The notes under the pieces are model-generated. The model saw nothing but the letters and a program-made list of their open reading frames with translations, had not been told where the DNA came from and made no database searches. Below are positions 1 through 5,817 of a DNA stretch of 8,495 nucleotides, one piece after another (within the stretch, counting starts at the first letter, position 1; each line of letters opens with the position of its first letter). The DNA comes from Candidatus Bathyarchaeota archaeon (GTDB taxonomy: Archaea; Thermoproteota; Bathyarchaeia; 40CM-2-53-6; RBG-13-38-9): NCBI GenBank assembly GCA_030671315.1, contig DAOUZW010000037.1:1-8495 (forward strand), read 5' to 3'. The translations under genes were made by a program, and so were the position numbers.

Positions 1-903
1 GATATGTCCTCCGTCAAGTTGCCATATTGGTAGAAGATTTAAAAATGTAATAAGACATCCGACCCAAGCTGCAAAAAGAATATTCGCAAGAACAAGGGTT
101 GAACCTTGCGGTATTACTATTAGGTCGAGGGCCTCAACCAACCCTGAAAGCATTTCGAATAAATATGGAGAATTTGGCCAAACAAGAGTTCCTATAAGGT
201 TCTGTTCTTGAAGTATCTGAGCTTTTTCATCAGGTATCACCACGCCTAATGCAACACTAATTAGTGTTACAAGGATTGTTATACTGAATCCTGCTATTGG
301 GCCAGAGACGCCTATGTCAAATAACTCATCTTTGTTTGTCGGCGGATCCTTTAGTGATATTAACGCTCCGAATGTTCCAAAGGGAGGAAAACCTGGTATG
401 AAATATGGTTTTGACGCCATCAATCCATGTCGATTACAGGCTATCTTATGTCCTAATTCATGTATTCCAATGATCCCAGCAAGGCATACAGCATATATTG
501 CTGCTTGGAAGAACGGATTTGCCTTCGGCATTAATATCTCGCTCCAGAGGGGATTTTCAGTCCAAAGAACATAACCAGCTAGATATATGGTAGCCATTGT
601 TGCCACAAAAAGAATTATACCTAATCCTTTCCTCCCGGCCTTTTGAGGTGGCTTATTAAAAATTTTCACCACATATGTAGATTCACTTCTTCTCATAATA
701 GGGAGAAGTCCAACAGAATTAAACTGAACCGTAAGTGATTTGAATTTATTTTTTATTGGTTCAGGATTTATTGTGAAAGTAGGAATACCGGATAAATCCA
801 AAAAACCATCAATGACTTCGAAGTATTTCTCTAAAAACCCTTTCAAATCTGATAGGGAATATTCTGCTCCATAACCTAATTTCTGATGTGGAGCATCACT
901 CAA
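1..903 (-). CDS. M50-family (site-2-type) intramembrane metalloprotease, C-terminus cut by window edge
   Basis: Reading the minus strand gives one open frame of 301 residues that leaves the window at position 1. It carries the zinc-binding HELGH (H148-H152) inside a hydrophobic stretch. After it come a conserved KPYFIPGFPPFGTFGA segment (165-180), a DIGVSGPIAGF segment (196-206), and NLLPIWQLDGGH (N289-H300), the second M50 signature, which supplies the third zinc ligand, Asp297. About 80 soluble N-terminal residues precede the first membrane segment (about 93-115). Known of the family: polytopic proteases that cut membrane-bound substrates, often regulators; the substrate here is unknown. 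I chose the TTG at 901-903 because GAGGA lies 6-7 nt upstream and a TATA-like box lies further upstream at a sensible distance. The next in-frame ATG (694-696) would remove the N-terminal domain, and an in-frame stop lies at 964-966. The family call is secure; the start is moderately so. Confidence 0.93.
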   Translation of the reverse strand, partial: MSDAPHQKLGYGAEYSLSDLKGFLEKYFEVIDGFLDLSGIPTFTINPEPIKNKFKSLTVQFNSVGLLPIMRRSESTYVVKIFNKPPQKAGRKGLGIILFVATMATIYLAGYVLWTENPLWSEILMPKANPFFQAAIYAVCLAGIIGIHELGHKIACNRHGLMASKPYFIPGFPPFGTFGALISLKDPPTNKDELFDIGVSGPIAGFSITILVTLISVALGVVIPDEKAQILQEQNLIGTLVWPNSPYLFEMLSGLVEALDLIVIPQGSTLVLANILFAAWVGCLITFLNLLPIWQLDGGHI

Positions 904-910
904 ACGGTAT

Positions 911-917
911 TCCTCTT
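911..917 (-). promoter_or_regulatory. Ribosome binding site of the M50 protease gene
   Basis: The minus strand reads GAGGA just upstream of the TTG at 903-901. This is a good match to the anti-Shine-Dalgarno complement and decides the TTG start, since no ATG is available near the N-terminus. The bases also lie in the open frame upstream of the start, so they could be coding if translation begins earlier. Confidence 0.5.
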
Positions 918-945
918 CAAACTTGATAGCGGTAACGGTAAGAGC

Positions 946-956
946 TTTATAATTTA
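946..956 (-). promoter_or_regulatory. TATA-like box of the M50 protease gene
   Basis: The minus strand reads AAATTATAAA here. Counting about 26 nt downstream puts transcription start near 925, leaving a leader of about 22 nt that contains the GAGGA motif. The spacing is what archaeal promoters normally show. The assignment rests on AT-rich sequence only and was not tested. Confidence 0.45.
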
Positions 957-1011
957 AGTCTAGCTACCTTTTAGATTCCAGGATTTAGATTTTCATATTC
1001 CTTTTGCAAAC

Positions 1012-1020
1012 CCTTATATT
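1012..1020 (+). promoter_or_regulatory. TATA-like box of the acetyltransferase gene
   Basis: CCTTATATT lies about 36 nt before the ATG at 1052. A start of transcription about 26 nt downstream would give a leader of roughly 10 nt. This argues against the upstream in-frame TTG at 1004, which would put the box inside the coding region. Confidence 0.5.
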
Positions 1021-1051
1021 GTTGAATTTCAAACTCACCGACGATAATCAA

Positions 1052-1540
1052 ATGAATCTAACTTCCGAGGTTTCACTTAGAAGATTCATAACAATGGACC
1101 TCGAGAAGGTCATGGAGATCAACAAGATCTGTCTCCCGGAGAATTATAATTCATATTTCTTCATGGAAATCTTCAAGAATTGCCCAGACGCATTTATTGT
1201 AGCTGAGGCTAACAGTACAATAATAGGGTATATCATGTGTAGACTAGAAAGTGGCTTCTCTGATTTTTCTCGTATTAAACCTGTTAGAAAAGGTCATGTA
1301 GTTTCTATTGCAATTAGTCCAAATTATAGAAGAACAGGAATTGCTAGAGCACTAATGCTGTCAGCAATGTCGTCACTGACCAATTACGGTTCTTCAGAGA
1401 CATTTTGCGAAGTACGAGTCACTAATGAACCTGCATTACAACTCTACAAAAAATTAGGGTTTAGCATTAGAAAAAGAATCTCACGTTACTATTATGATGG
1501 CGAAGACGCCTTTTTAATGGCGCGTCCTCTTCTATCATAA
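1052..1540 (+). CDS. Ard1/RimI-like protein N-terminal acetyltransferase (GNAT family)
   Basis: A 162-residue GNAT protein that would transfer acetyl from acetyl-CoA to protein N-termini. Visible landmarks, numbered from the ATG at 1052: LPENY (about 28-32), a substrate-side motif typical of the Ard1/Naa10 group; motif A, VVSIAISPNYRRTGIARALM (83-102), with the acetyl-CoA pyrophosphate loop RRTGIA; EVRVTNEPALQLYKKLGF (120-137), the motif B region; and YYYDGEDAFLM near the end. The last three closely follow archaeal and eukaryotic Ard1 proteins. The frame extends upstream to a TTG at 1004, but the ATG gives the usual family N-terminus and sits downstream of a TATA-like box. There is no clear Shine-Dalgarno, so a short leader or leaderless mRNA is likely. 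The gene is divergent from the M50 protease and convergent with rpoK. Family call strong; N-alpha specificity is inferred from the motifs. Confidence 0.92.
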   Translation: MNLTSEVSLRRFITMDLEKVMEINKICLPENYNSYFFMEIFKNCPDAFIVAEANSTIIGYIMCRLESGFSDFSRIKPVRKGHVVSIAISPNYRRTGIARALMLSAMSSLTNYGSSETFCEVRVTNEPALQLYKKLGFSIRKRISRYYYDGEDAFLMARPLLS

Positions 1541-1550
1541 TAACCGATCA

Positions 1551-1560
1551 TAATTTTTTG
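1551..1560 (+). terminator. T-tract terminator after the acetyltransferase gene
   Basis: A run of six T (1554-1559) lies 13 nt past the stop codon, in the 28-bp gap between convergent genes. Archaeal polymerase commonly terminates at such U-tracts without a hairpin, and I see none here. Confidence 0.5.
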
Positions 1561-1568
1561 GATTGACA

Positions 1569-1859
1569 TTACCAATTTTCGTCTGCAGATAATAACTTCA
1601 ATGGGATATTTTGGCTTGTCCCATCAGGTAAACTTCTCCTAATGCTAATCGGTAATACTTTCTCTCTTAGTTCCATGAGAGCAATTGAGATAGGTGATGT
1701 TTCTTTGATATCAACATCCAGTAATACAGGTGCCCCCATAGAGATCTGCATTGCTCTTGCACCTACTATTCTAGCCTTTTCGAATCTGGTGAGTTTCGCG
1801 GGACCGATTATGACCTGAACCTTGCTTGCCTGTTTCTTTTTCTTAACTATCTTCTTCAC
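1569..1859 (-). CDS. rpoK: DNA-directed RNA polymerase subunit K (Rpb6/omega homologue)
   Basis: A 96-residue protein with the RpoK/Rpb6 core: LTRFEKARIVGARAMQISMG (about 23-42) followed by APVLL, then VLPISIRRSLPDG near the C-terminus. Known role: a small core subunit that helps assembly and stability of archaeal RNA polymerase by clamping the largest subunit. The N-terminus is a lysine-rich tail (MKKIVKKKKQ). The open frame reaches back to GTG/ATG codons at 1904-1899, but these lie deep in the thermosome gene and would add residues unlike the family. I prefer the GTG at 1859-1857, which has GAGG 6 nt upstream; the GTG at 1865-1863 is a near alternative. It overlaps the 3' end of the thermosome gene by 17 bp in another frame, so translation is probably coupled. 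Identity is secure; the start is uncertain by a few codons. Confidence 0.93.
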   Translation of the reverse strand: MKKIVKKKKQASKVQVIIGPAKLTRFEKARIVGARAMQISMGAPVLLDVDIKETSPISIALMELREKVLPISIRRSLPDGTSQNIPLKLLSADENW

Positions 1860-3489
1860 CAGCACCCTCTTCTGGCGGTGTTGGAGGTGTAGGTCCACCA
1901 TCACTTTTTCCCACCGCTATCATTTCATCAATTCTTAAAATCATAGTAGCAGCTTCTGTTGATGAAGCAATTGCTTGCCGTTTTACGGCCATAGGCTCAT
2001 ATACTCCTATCTGTGAAATGTCTCTGACTTTTCCTTTCAAGGGATCAATCCCAGCCCAGATCTGACCTTTATCATGTTTGGACCTTAAATCAACTAAGAT
2101 ATCAACTGGATCCAATCCAGCATTTTCAGCTAACGTCATAGGTATGGATTCCAGAGCATCAGAAAACGAGATTATAGCAAGCTGGCTTCTATCAGAAATT
2201 TTTCTAGCGTACTCTCGAAGTTTTTTTGCAATTTCTGCTTCCGGGGCCCCTCCTCCTGCGACTATCTTGGGCTCCTGTACAACATCTCTTACAACACATA
2301 TTGCGTCGTGTATCCCCCTCTCCGCTTCATTTATTATTCTTTCTGTTCCTCCTCGGATAAACATCGTTACTGCTTTAGGATTTTTACATCCTTCAATGAA
2401 AATCATTTTGTCGTCTCCAATTTTTCTCTCTTCAACCAGCTTTGAATGACCTAGATCTGTCGATTCCAAATGGCTTACTTCAGTGATTACTTTTCCTCCA
2501 GTCGCTTTCGCAAGGTGTTCCATGTCTGATGTTTTCACTCTTCTTATGGCCAATATTCCTCGTTTTGACATGAAGTGTTGGGTCGCATCATCAATTCCTC
2601 TTTGGCACATTAACACATTTGCCCCAACTTCATGAAGTTTATCAACCATCTCTTCGAGCATATTTTCCTCTTTCTTGATAAACGACTCAAGTTGCTCTGG
2701 AGATGCGATAGATAATTTTGAGTCGAATTCAGTTTTCTCAATTTCGAGAGGTTTTATGATTAGGGCAATTTTTGCATTATCTATATGTTTTGGCATTCTA
2801 GTATGAACTACTTCTTTGTCAATCACCAATCCTTTTATCAATCGAGTATCAGAAACGCTGCCTCCAGCTTTTTTCTCGATTTTCACATCTTCGATATCAA
2901 CGACATATTTGCCAGATTTCATCTCAGCTACTGTAAGAACAGCTTCAACAACTAGATTAGCCAATAACTTTCTCTGCTCGCCGACTAATTTAGTCGCTAA
3001 GGCCACCTCGGCTATTTTCCTAAGCATAATTTTATCATTTGACTGAACCTTAATTGCGATCTTATCGAGATATTTAGTTGCCATGTCAAAAGCTGTTGAA
3101 AATCCTTCAATAATAACACTCGGATGCACGCCTTTCTCCATTAGGGATTGAGCTTTTCCAAGTAATTCGCTGGCCAATACCACAGCTGTTGCTGTACCAT
3201 CGCCAACCTCTTGATCTTGTGTTTTGGCGACTTCAACCATCATTTTTGCTGCAGGATGTTCGATTTCCATTTCTTTTAGTATAGTCGCCCCATCATTAGT
3301 TATCGTTACGTCTCCAAAAGAGTCCACTATCATCTTATCCATACCTTTTGGCCCCAGCGAACTTCTAACAAGTTCACCTAGAACACGTGCCGCTGATACA
3401 TTTGCACGCTGTGCATCTCTACCTTCAGTTCTTGTGGCATTCTCTTTCAAAACCAATATTGGTTGACCAGAAAGCTGTGGAGCAGACAT
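1843..3489 (-). CDS. Thermosome subunit (group II chaperonin)
   Basis: A 548-residue subunit of the double-ring ATP-dependent cytosolic chaperonin related to eukaryotic CCT. Visible, numbered from the ATG at 3489: SSLGPKGMDKM (43-53) and ITNDGATIL (63-71), which form the nucleotide pocket; GDGTATAVVLASELL (96-110), the phosphate-binding loop and catalytic Asp region; HDAICVVRD (394-402) with the Asp used in ATP hydrolysis; and GGGAPE (412-417). The apical domain with the helical protrusion lies between. The length is normal. The ATG was chosen because GAGGA lies 8 nt upstream; an in-frame TTG five codons earlier overlaps that motif. The C-terminus is a short Pro/Glu-rich tail (GPTPPTPPEEGAGEEDS), not the Gly-Gly-Met repeats seen in many thermosomes. 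rpoK follows and overlaps. Only one subunit gene is in the window, so homo- versus hetero-oligomer cannot be told. Confidence 0.97.
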   Translation of the reverse strand: MSAPQLSGQPILVLKENATRTEGRDAQRANVSAARVLGELVRSSLGPKGMDKMIVDSFGDVTITNDGATILKEMEIEHPAAKMMVEVAKTQDQEVGDGTATAVVLASELLGKAQSLMEKGVHPSVIIEGFSTAFDMATKYLDKIAIKVQSNDKIMLRKIAEVALATKLVGEQRKLLANLVVEAVLTVAEMKSGKYVVDIEDVKIEKKAGGSVSDTRLIKGLVIDKEVVHTRMPKHIDNAKIALIIKPLEIEKTEFDSKLSIASPEQLESFIKKEENMLEEMVDKLHEVGANVLMCQRGIDDATQHFMSKRGILAIRRVKTSDMEHLAKATGGKVITEVSHLESTDLGHSKLVEERKIGDDKMIFIEGCKNPKAVTMFIRGGTERIINEAERGIHDAICVVRDVVQEPKIVAGGGAPEAEIAKKLREYARKISDRSQLAIISFSDALESIPMTLAENAGLDPVDILVDLRSKHDKGQIWAGIDPLKGKVRDISQIGVYEPMAVKRQAIASSTEAATMILRIDEMIAVGKSDGGPTPPTPPEEGAGEEDS

Positions 3490-3497
3490 TATTATAT

Positions 3498-3502
3498 TCC
3501 TC
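3498..3502 (-). promoter_or_regulatory. Ribosome binding site of the thermosome gene
   Basis: The minus strand reads GAGGA, 8 nt before the ATG at 3489-3487. It decides between this ATG and an in-frame TTG at 3504-3502 that overlaps the site. Confidence 0.6.
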
Positions 3503-3533
3503 AATAAAATGGCTAAACAAGAGCTATTTCACA

Positions 3534-3547
3534 ATATAATAAATATT
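3534..3547 (-). promoter_or_regulatory. TATA-like box of the thermosome-rpoK transcript
   Basis: The minus strand reads AATATTTATTATAT, about 45-58 nt upstream of the thermosome ATG. A start of transcription about 26 nt downstream would give a leader near 25 nt carrying the GAGGA site. This is the best TATA candidate in the divergent region. A heat-response element cannot be identified by eye. Confidence 0.5.
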
Positions 3548-3749
3548 GCGTTACAAAATGTTTCAAAATTTTCCACTTACTGTCCAAGATATTGAAGTGC
3601 ATGTTCAAAATATGAGAAGCTATCTTTTTGCGATCACAGAATTTTCCCTTAACTTCAACAGATTTTTTGAGAATCAAAATCTAAATGTTAGGAAGCCTTA
3701 AGATGATCAATTACAGATCCTTGAGTCGTCTCTCTTTGGAAGTATAAAC

Positions 3750-4874
3750 ATGCGTAGTCTTTTGAGGATAAATCAGCCTTGTATTGGAAAGGAAGAAATT
3801 GAAGCTGTAACCGAAGTCCTCAAAGAGGGTCTATTAACAGATAAAAGTGGTGCAGGACCTCAGGTCCTGCAATTTGAGAAAGCATTTTCAAAATATACTG
3901 GTGCGAAGTATGCAATAGCAGTTAATAGCGGAACGGCTGCTTTGCATGCATCATTAATGGCCTCAAACATAGGTCAAGGTGATGAAGTTCTTGTTCCATC
4001 ATTTACTTTTCCAGCTACTGCTGGCGCTGTTTTGTTAGCTGGTGCCAAACCAATTTTCATAGACATTGATCCTAAAACATATTGCATGAGAGTTGATTTG
4101 ATTGAAAGTAAGATTTCCAACAGAACCAGTGCAATTATACCTGTTCATCTTTATGGATTGCCTGCAGATATGAGTGCTATCATCAAGATTGCAGGAAAAA
4201 GTGGATTAACTGTAATAGAAGATGCGGCTCAAGCTTTAGGGGCCGAATACCAAGATAAAAAAATCGGAAACATAGGGGACGCATCATGCTTTAGTTTTTA
4301 CGGTGTAAAAAACATTACAACTGGAGAAGGTGGAATGATAACTACAAATGACGCCGAATTTGCTGAAAAAATCAGACGTGTTAGAGTACACGGTGAAGAA
4401 AGACCTTATTGGGTCTCAACATTAGGACACAATTATAGAATGACCGAGATTGCCGCTTCAATCGGTACGGTACAACTAAAAAAACTTCCAACATTCTTAG
4501 AGAAGAGACGAAAAAACGCCGAACATCTTACAAAGAAGCTTCAAGACATCAAAAAACTTGATCTGGCACTCGAGCCTGAAGGCAGCAAACATGCTTGGCA
4601 CCTTTACACAGTAAGAATGAGAGGGGCGAATGCAGGTAAACGAAATAGAGTCGTCAGTAAACTACGTTCAAAAAACATAGGGGCCGCCGTATATTATGAA
4701 ACCCCAGTTCACCTACTTCCACTTTATCGAAAATATGCATCACAGAAAACTGATTTGCAAGAAACAGAAAAAGCTTCAAGACAAGTTTTCTCACTTCCAA
4801 TACATCCAATGGTCAAACAAGATCATATTGAAGAGATTGCCAAGAACCTAGAACGCATCTTAACTAAAAATTAG
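3750..4874 (+). CDS. DegT/DnrJ/EryC1-family PLP-dependent sugar aminotransferase
   Basis: A 374-residue aminotransferase of full family length. The pyridoxal phosphate site is visible: NSGTAALHASL (59-69) holds the cofactor phosphate, EDAAQALGAEY (157-167) supplies Asp158, which pairs with the pyridine nitrogen, and FSFYGVKNITTGEGGM (181-196) holds the Schiff-base Lys187. GHNYRMTEIAASIG (226-239) is also typical. Known of the family: transfer of an amino group, usually from glutamate, to a keto group of a nucleotide-linked sugar, for glycans of surface polysaccharide, S-layer glycoprotein or lipid. The exact sugar cannot be read from the sequence, and no sugar dehydratase, epimerase or glycosyltransferase is in the window to guide it. 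The ATG is followed at once by the usual INQPCIGKEEIEAV start, so it is well placed. The small cyclophilin-like gene lies 53 nt downstream on the same strand. Confidence 0.94.
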   Translation: MRSLLRINQPCIGKEEIEAVTEVLKEGLLTDKSGAGPQVLQFEKAFSKYTGAKYAIAVNSGTAALHASLMASNIGQGDEVLVPSFTFPATAGAVLLAGAKPIFIDIDPKTYCMRVDLIESKISNRTSAIIPVHLYGLPADMSAIIKIAGKSGLTVIEDAAQALGAEYQDKKIGNIGDASCFSFYGVKNITTGEGGMITTNDAEFAEKIRRVRVHGEERPYWVSTLGHNYRMTEIAASIGTVQLKKLPTFLEKRRKNAEHLTKKLQDIKKLDLALEPEGSKHAWHLYTVRMRGANAGKRNRVVSKLRSKNIGAAVYYETPVHLLPLYRKYASQKTDLQETEKASRQVFSLPIHPMVKQDHIEEIAKNLERILTKN

Positions 4875-4883
4875 ATATGATTT

Positions 4884-4893
4884 CCATATACCC
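4884..4893 (+). promoter_or_regulatory. Possible TATA-like box for the cyclophilin-like gene
   Basis: CCATATACCC lies about 35-44 nt before the TTG start in the 53-bp gap. If it is used, transcription would start near 4914 and leave a leader of about 14 nt. The match is weak, and read-through from the aminotransferase gene is equally possible. Confidence 0.25.
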
Positions 4894-4927
4894 CTATTTG
4901 TAAACAATTGATAATTGGCGATATATT

Positions 4928-5302
4928 TTGAATGAAAGCATATCCCGTATAGAAGTTCAGTTTACTGTTGAAGATGTTGGAAATGCAAAATGTGAATTAA
5001 TTAGATTTTTAGCACCGAGAACGATTGATGCTTTACTGCGTTCCATGCCACTGAATGGGATAACAGCCCTAAACCAAGACATGGTCTATTTTAAAGCGCC
5101 AATAAATATTGGAGTTGAAAAAGCTAAAACTCAAGTTGATCCTGGAACTGTCACATATTGGCCAATGGGATCAGCTGTATGCATTTTTCTAAATGCAACG
5201 CAATCATACAGCCCAATGAATATCATCGGAAAAATTAAGGATAATTTACAGATATTTCAAAAAATTAATTCTAGTAAAAGAATTAAACTTGAAAAGTCAT
5301 AG
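4928..5302 (+). CDS. Small cyclophilin-like fold protein (DUF369/TM1367-like)
   Basis: A 124-residue protein that I match to the cyclophilin-like family typified by Thermotoga TM1367 (I believe Pfam PF04126). Features: an early GNAKCELIRFLAPRTIDALLRSMP stretch split as strand and helix (18-41), then VYFKAPINIG (53-62), VDPGTVTYWPMGSAVCIFL (70-88) and TQSYSPMNIIGKI (91-103). The YWPxGxAxCIF and SPxNxIG motifs are the family signature. The fold resembles cyclophilin, but the biochemical role of the family is not known to me, and prolyl isomerase activity should not be assumed. The start is a TTG; the nearby ATG at 4932 is out of frame and closes quickly. The last 20 residues are lysine-rich and lie past the conserved core. 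No signal peptide or membrane segment is seen, so it is cytosolic. It follows the aminotransferase by 53 nt. Confidence 0.8.
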   Translation: MNESISRIEVQFTVEDVGNAKCELIRFLAPRTIDALLRSMPLNGITALNQDMVYFKAPINIGVEKAKTQVDPGTVTYWPMGSAVCIFLNATQSYSPMNIIGKIKDNLQIFQKINSSKRIKLEKS

Positions 5303-5330
5303 ATTGCAGACACATATTTGATATTCTTAC

Positions 5331-5350
5331 GAAAAAATAAAAAACAAAAG
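5331..5350 (-). terminator. Double T-tract terminator after the S25e gene
   Basis: On the minus strand, two runs of six T are separated by one base, followed by weaker T content, 14-29 nt past the S25e stop. It lies in the 55-bp gap between convergent genes. No hairpin is evident, as is usual for archaeal U-tract termination. Confidence 0.55.
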
Positions 5351-5357
5351 ATAAAGT

Positions 5358-5690
5358 TTAGGCAGCCGCTGGAGCTTCATATATCCTAACTCGAGCATTT
5401 CCTCCGATGGATTTGATTAATTGTTTTTTCTCTAATTCATCAAGCAAGTCTTTCGCTAGACTGATCCTTAAATTTAATTGTGAGGCAACAGCGTATGGAG
5501 TTATTGCGCCCATTTTGGAAAGATCAGATATTAATTTTTCATTATTTATATCAGGCATCCTCATGCTCTTTTCTTTCTTTTCAAAATCCATTTTCCCCTT
5601 TCCTTTGGGTTTTTTCTCTGGTTTCTGATCTTGGCCTGTTCTCTCGTTCGGTTCCATTTTGGACATGCTTTTCTTTTTAGCTCCACCCAT
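5358..5690 (-). CDS. rps25e: Small-subunit ribosomal protein S25e (eS25)
   Basis: A 110-residue ribosomal protein. The first 42 residues are a very basic, disordered-looking tail (MGGAKKKSMSKM, then KPEKKPKGKGKMDFEKKEK). Residues 45-105 form the S25e winged helix: NNEKLISDLSKMGAITPYAV, then ASQLNLRISLAKDLLDELEK, and KSIGGNARVRIYEAP. eS25 occurs in eukaryotes and some archaea, mainly TACK and related lineages, and is absent from bacteria. The frame extends 23 codons upstream, but those codons (including FYHAGFCF) do not look ribosomal. The ATG at 5690-5688 gives the standard MGG start, has GTGAG 4 nt upstream, and lies below a TATA-like box. It is last in the minus-strand block after the inositol-phosphate synthase gene, with 127 bp between them, so it probably has its own promoter. 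Confidence 0.95.
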   Translation of the reverse strand: MGGAKKKSMSKMEPNERTGQDQKPEKKPKGKGKMDFEKKEKSMRMPDINNEKLISDLSKMGAITPYAVASQLNLRISLAKDLLDELEKKQLIKSIGGNARVRIYEAPAAA

Positions 5691-5721
5691 ACTGCTCACT
5701 GGTTTGAAACAAAATCCCGCA

Positions 5722-5732
5722 TGATAAAAGCT
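5722..5732 (-). promoter_or_regulatory. TATA-like box of the S25e gene
   Basis: The minus strand reads AGCTTTTATC about 35 nt upstream of the ATG at 5690. Transcription would start near 5701 and leave a leader of about 11 nt with GTGAG at 5699-5695. It supports the shorter S25e start. Confidence 0.4.
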
Positions 5733-5794
5733 TTTTGTCGACAATAATGAGTAAATCATAACATTATTGTTTCTTATTTCATCTTATCTACATT

Positions 5795-5802
5795 GAAAAA
5801 AT
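5795..5802 (-). terminator. T-tract after the inositol-phosphate synthase gene
   Basis: Six T in a row on the minus strand (5801-5796), 16 nt past the stop codon. It may end or attenuate the upstream transcript before S25e. One short tract alone is modest evidence. Confidence 0.35.
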
Positions 5803-5817
5803 CTAATACGCACCAAT

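Larger units (their letters stand above)
3490..3749. other. Divergent intergenic region between thermosome and aminotransferase genes
   Basis: This is the longest gene-poor stretch in the window (260 bp). It holds the thermosome ribosome binding site and TATA-like box at its left end. It also holds an AT-rich segment with the repeated half AAAAT (3555-3572), and a possible 47-codon plus-strand reading frame (3558-3701) without a ribosome binding site. The aminotransferase promoter is not obvious; GGA sits about 9 nt before its ATG as a weak ribosome binding site. I see no tRNA or stable RNA fold here. Confidence 0.5.

Noticed and set aside
314..574. Plus-strand reading frame of 86 codons
   Set aside because: It lies antisense to the M50 protease, whose HELGH and GFPPFGTFGA motifs are on the minus strand here; the product has no recognisable features.
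1004..1051. Longer N-terminus of the acetyltransferase from the TTG at 1004
   Set aside because: It would place a TATA-like box inside the coding region and adds residues before the usual family start at the ATG at 1052.
2078..2449. Plus-strand reading frame of 123 codons
   Set aside because: Antisense to the conserved C-terminal half of the thermosome gene; Ser/Ile-rich composition is typical of a shadow frame.
2816..3466. Two further plus-strand frames opposite the thermosome gene (2816-3046 and 3224-3466)
   Set aside because: Both are antisense to strongly conserved chaperonin sequence and have no ribosome binding site or motif.
5407..5680. Overlapping plus-strand frames opposite S25e
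   Set aside because: The Phe/Ser-rich products are the complement of the Lys/Glu-rich S25e tail and are explained by it.
5691..5759. Longer S25e N-terminus from 5759
   Set aside because: The added residues are hydrophobic and cysteine-containing, unlike S25e; the MGG start has a ribosome binding site and TATA-like box at correct spacing.
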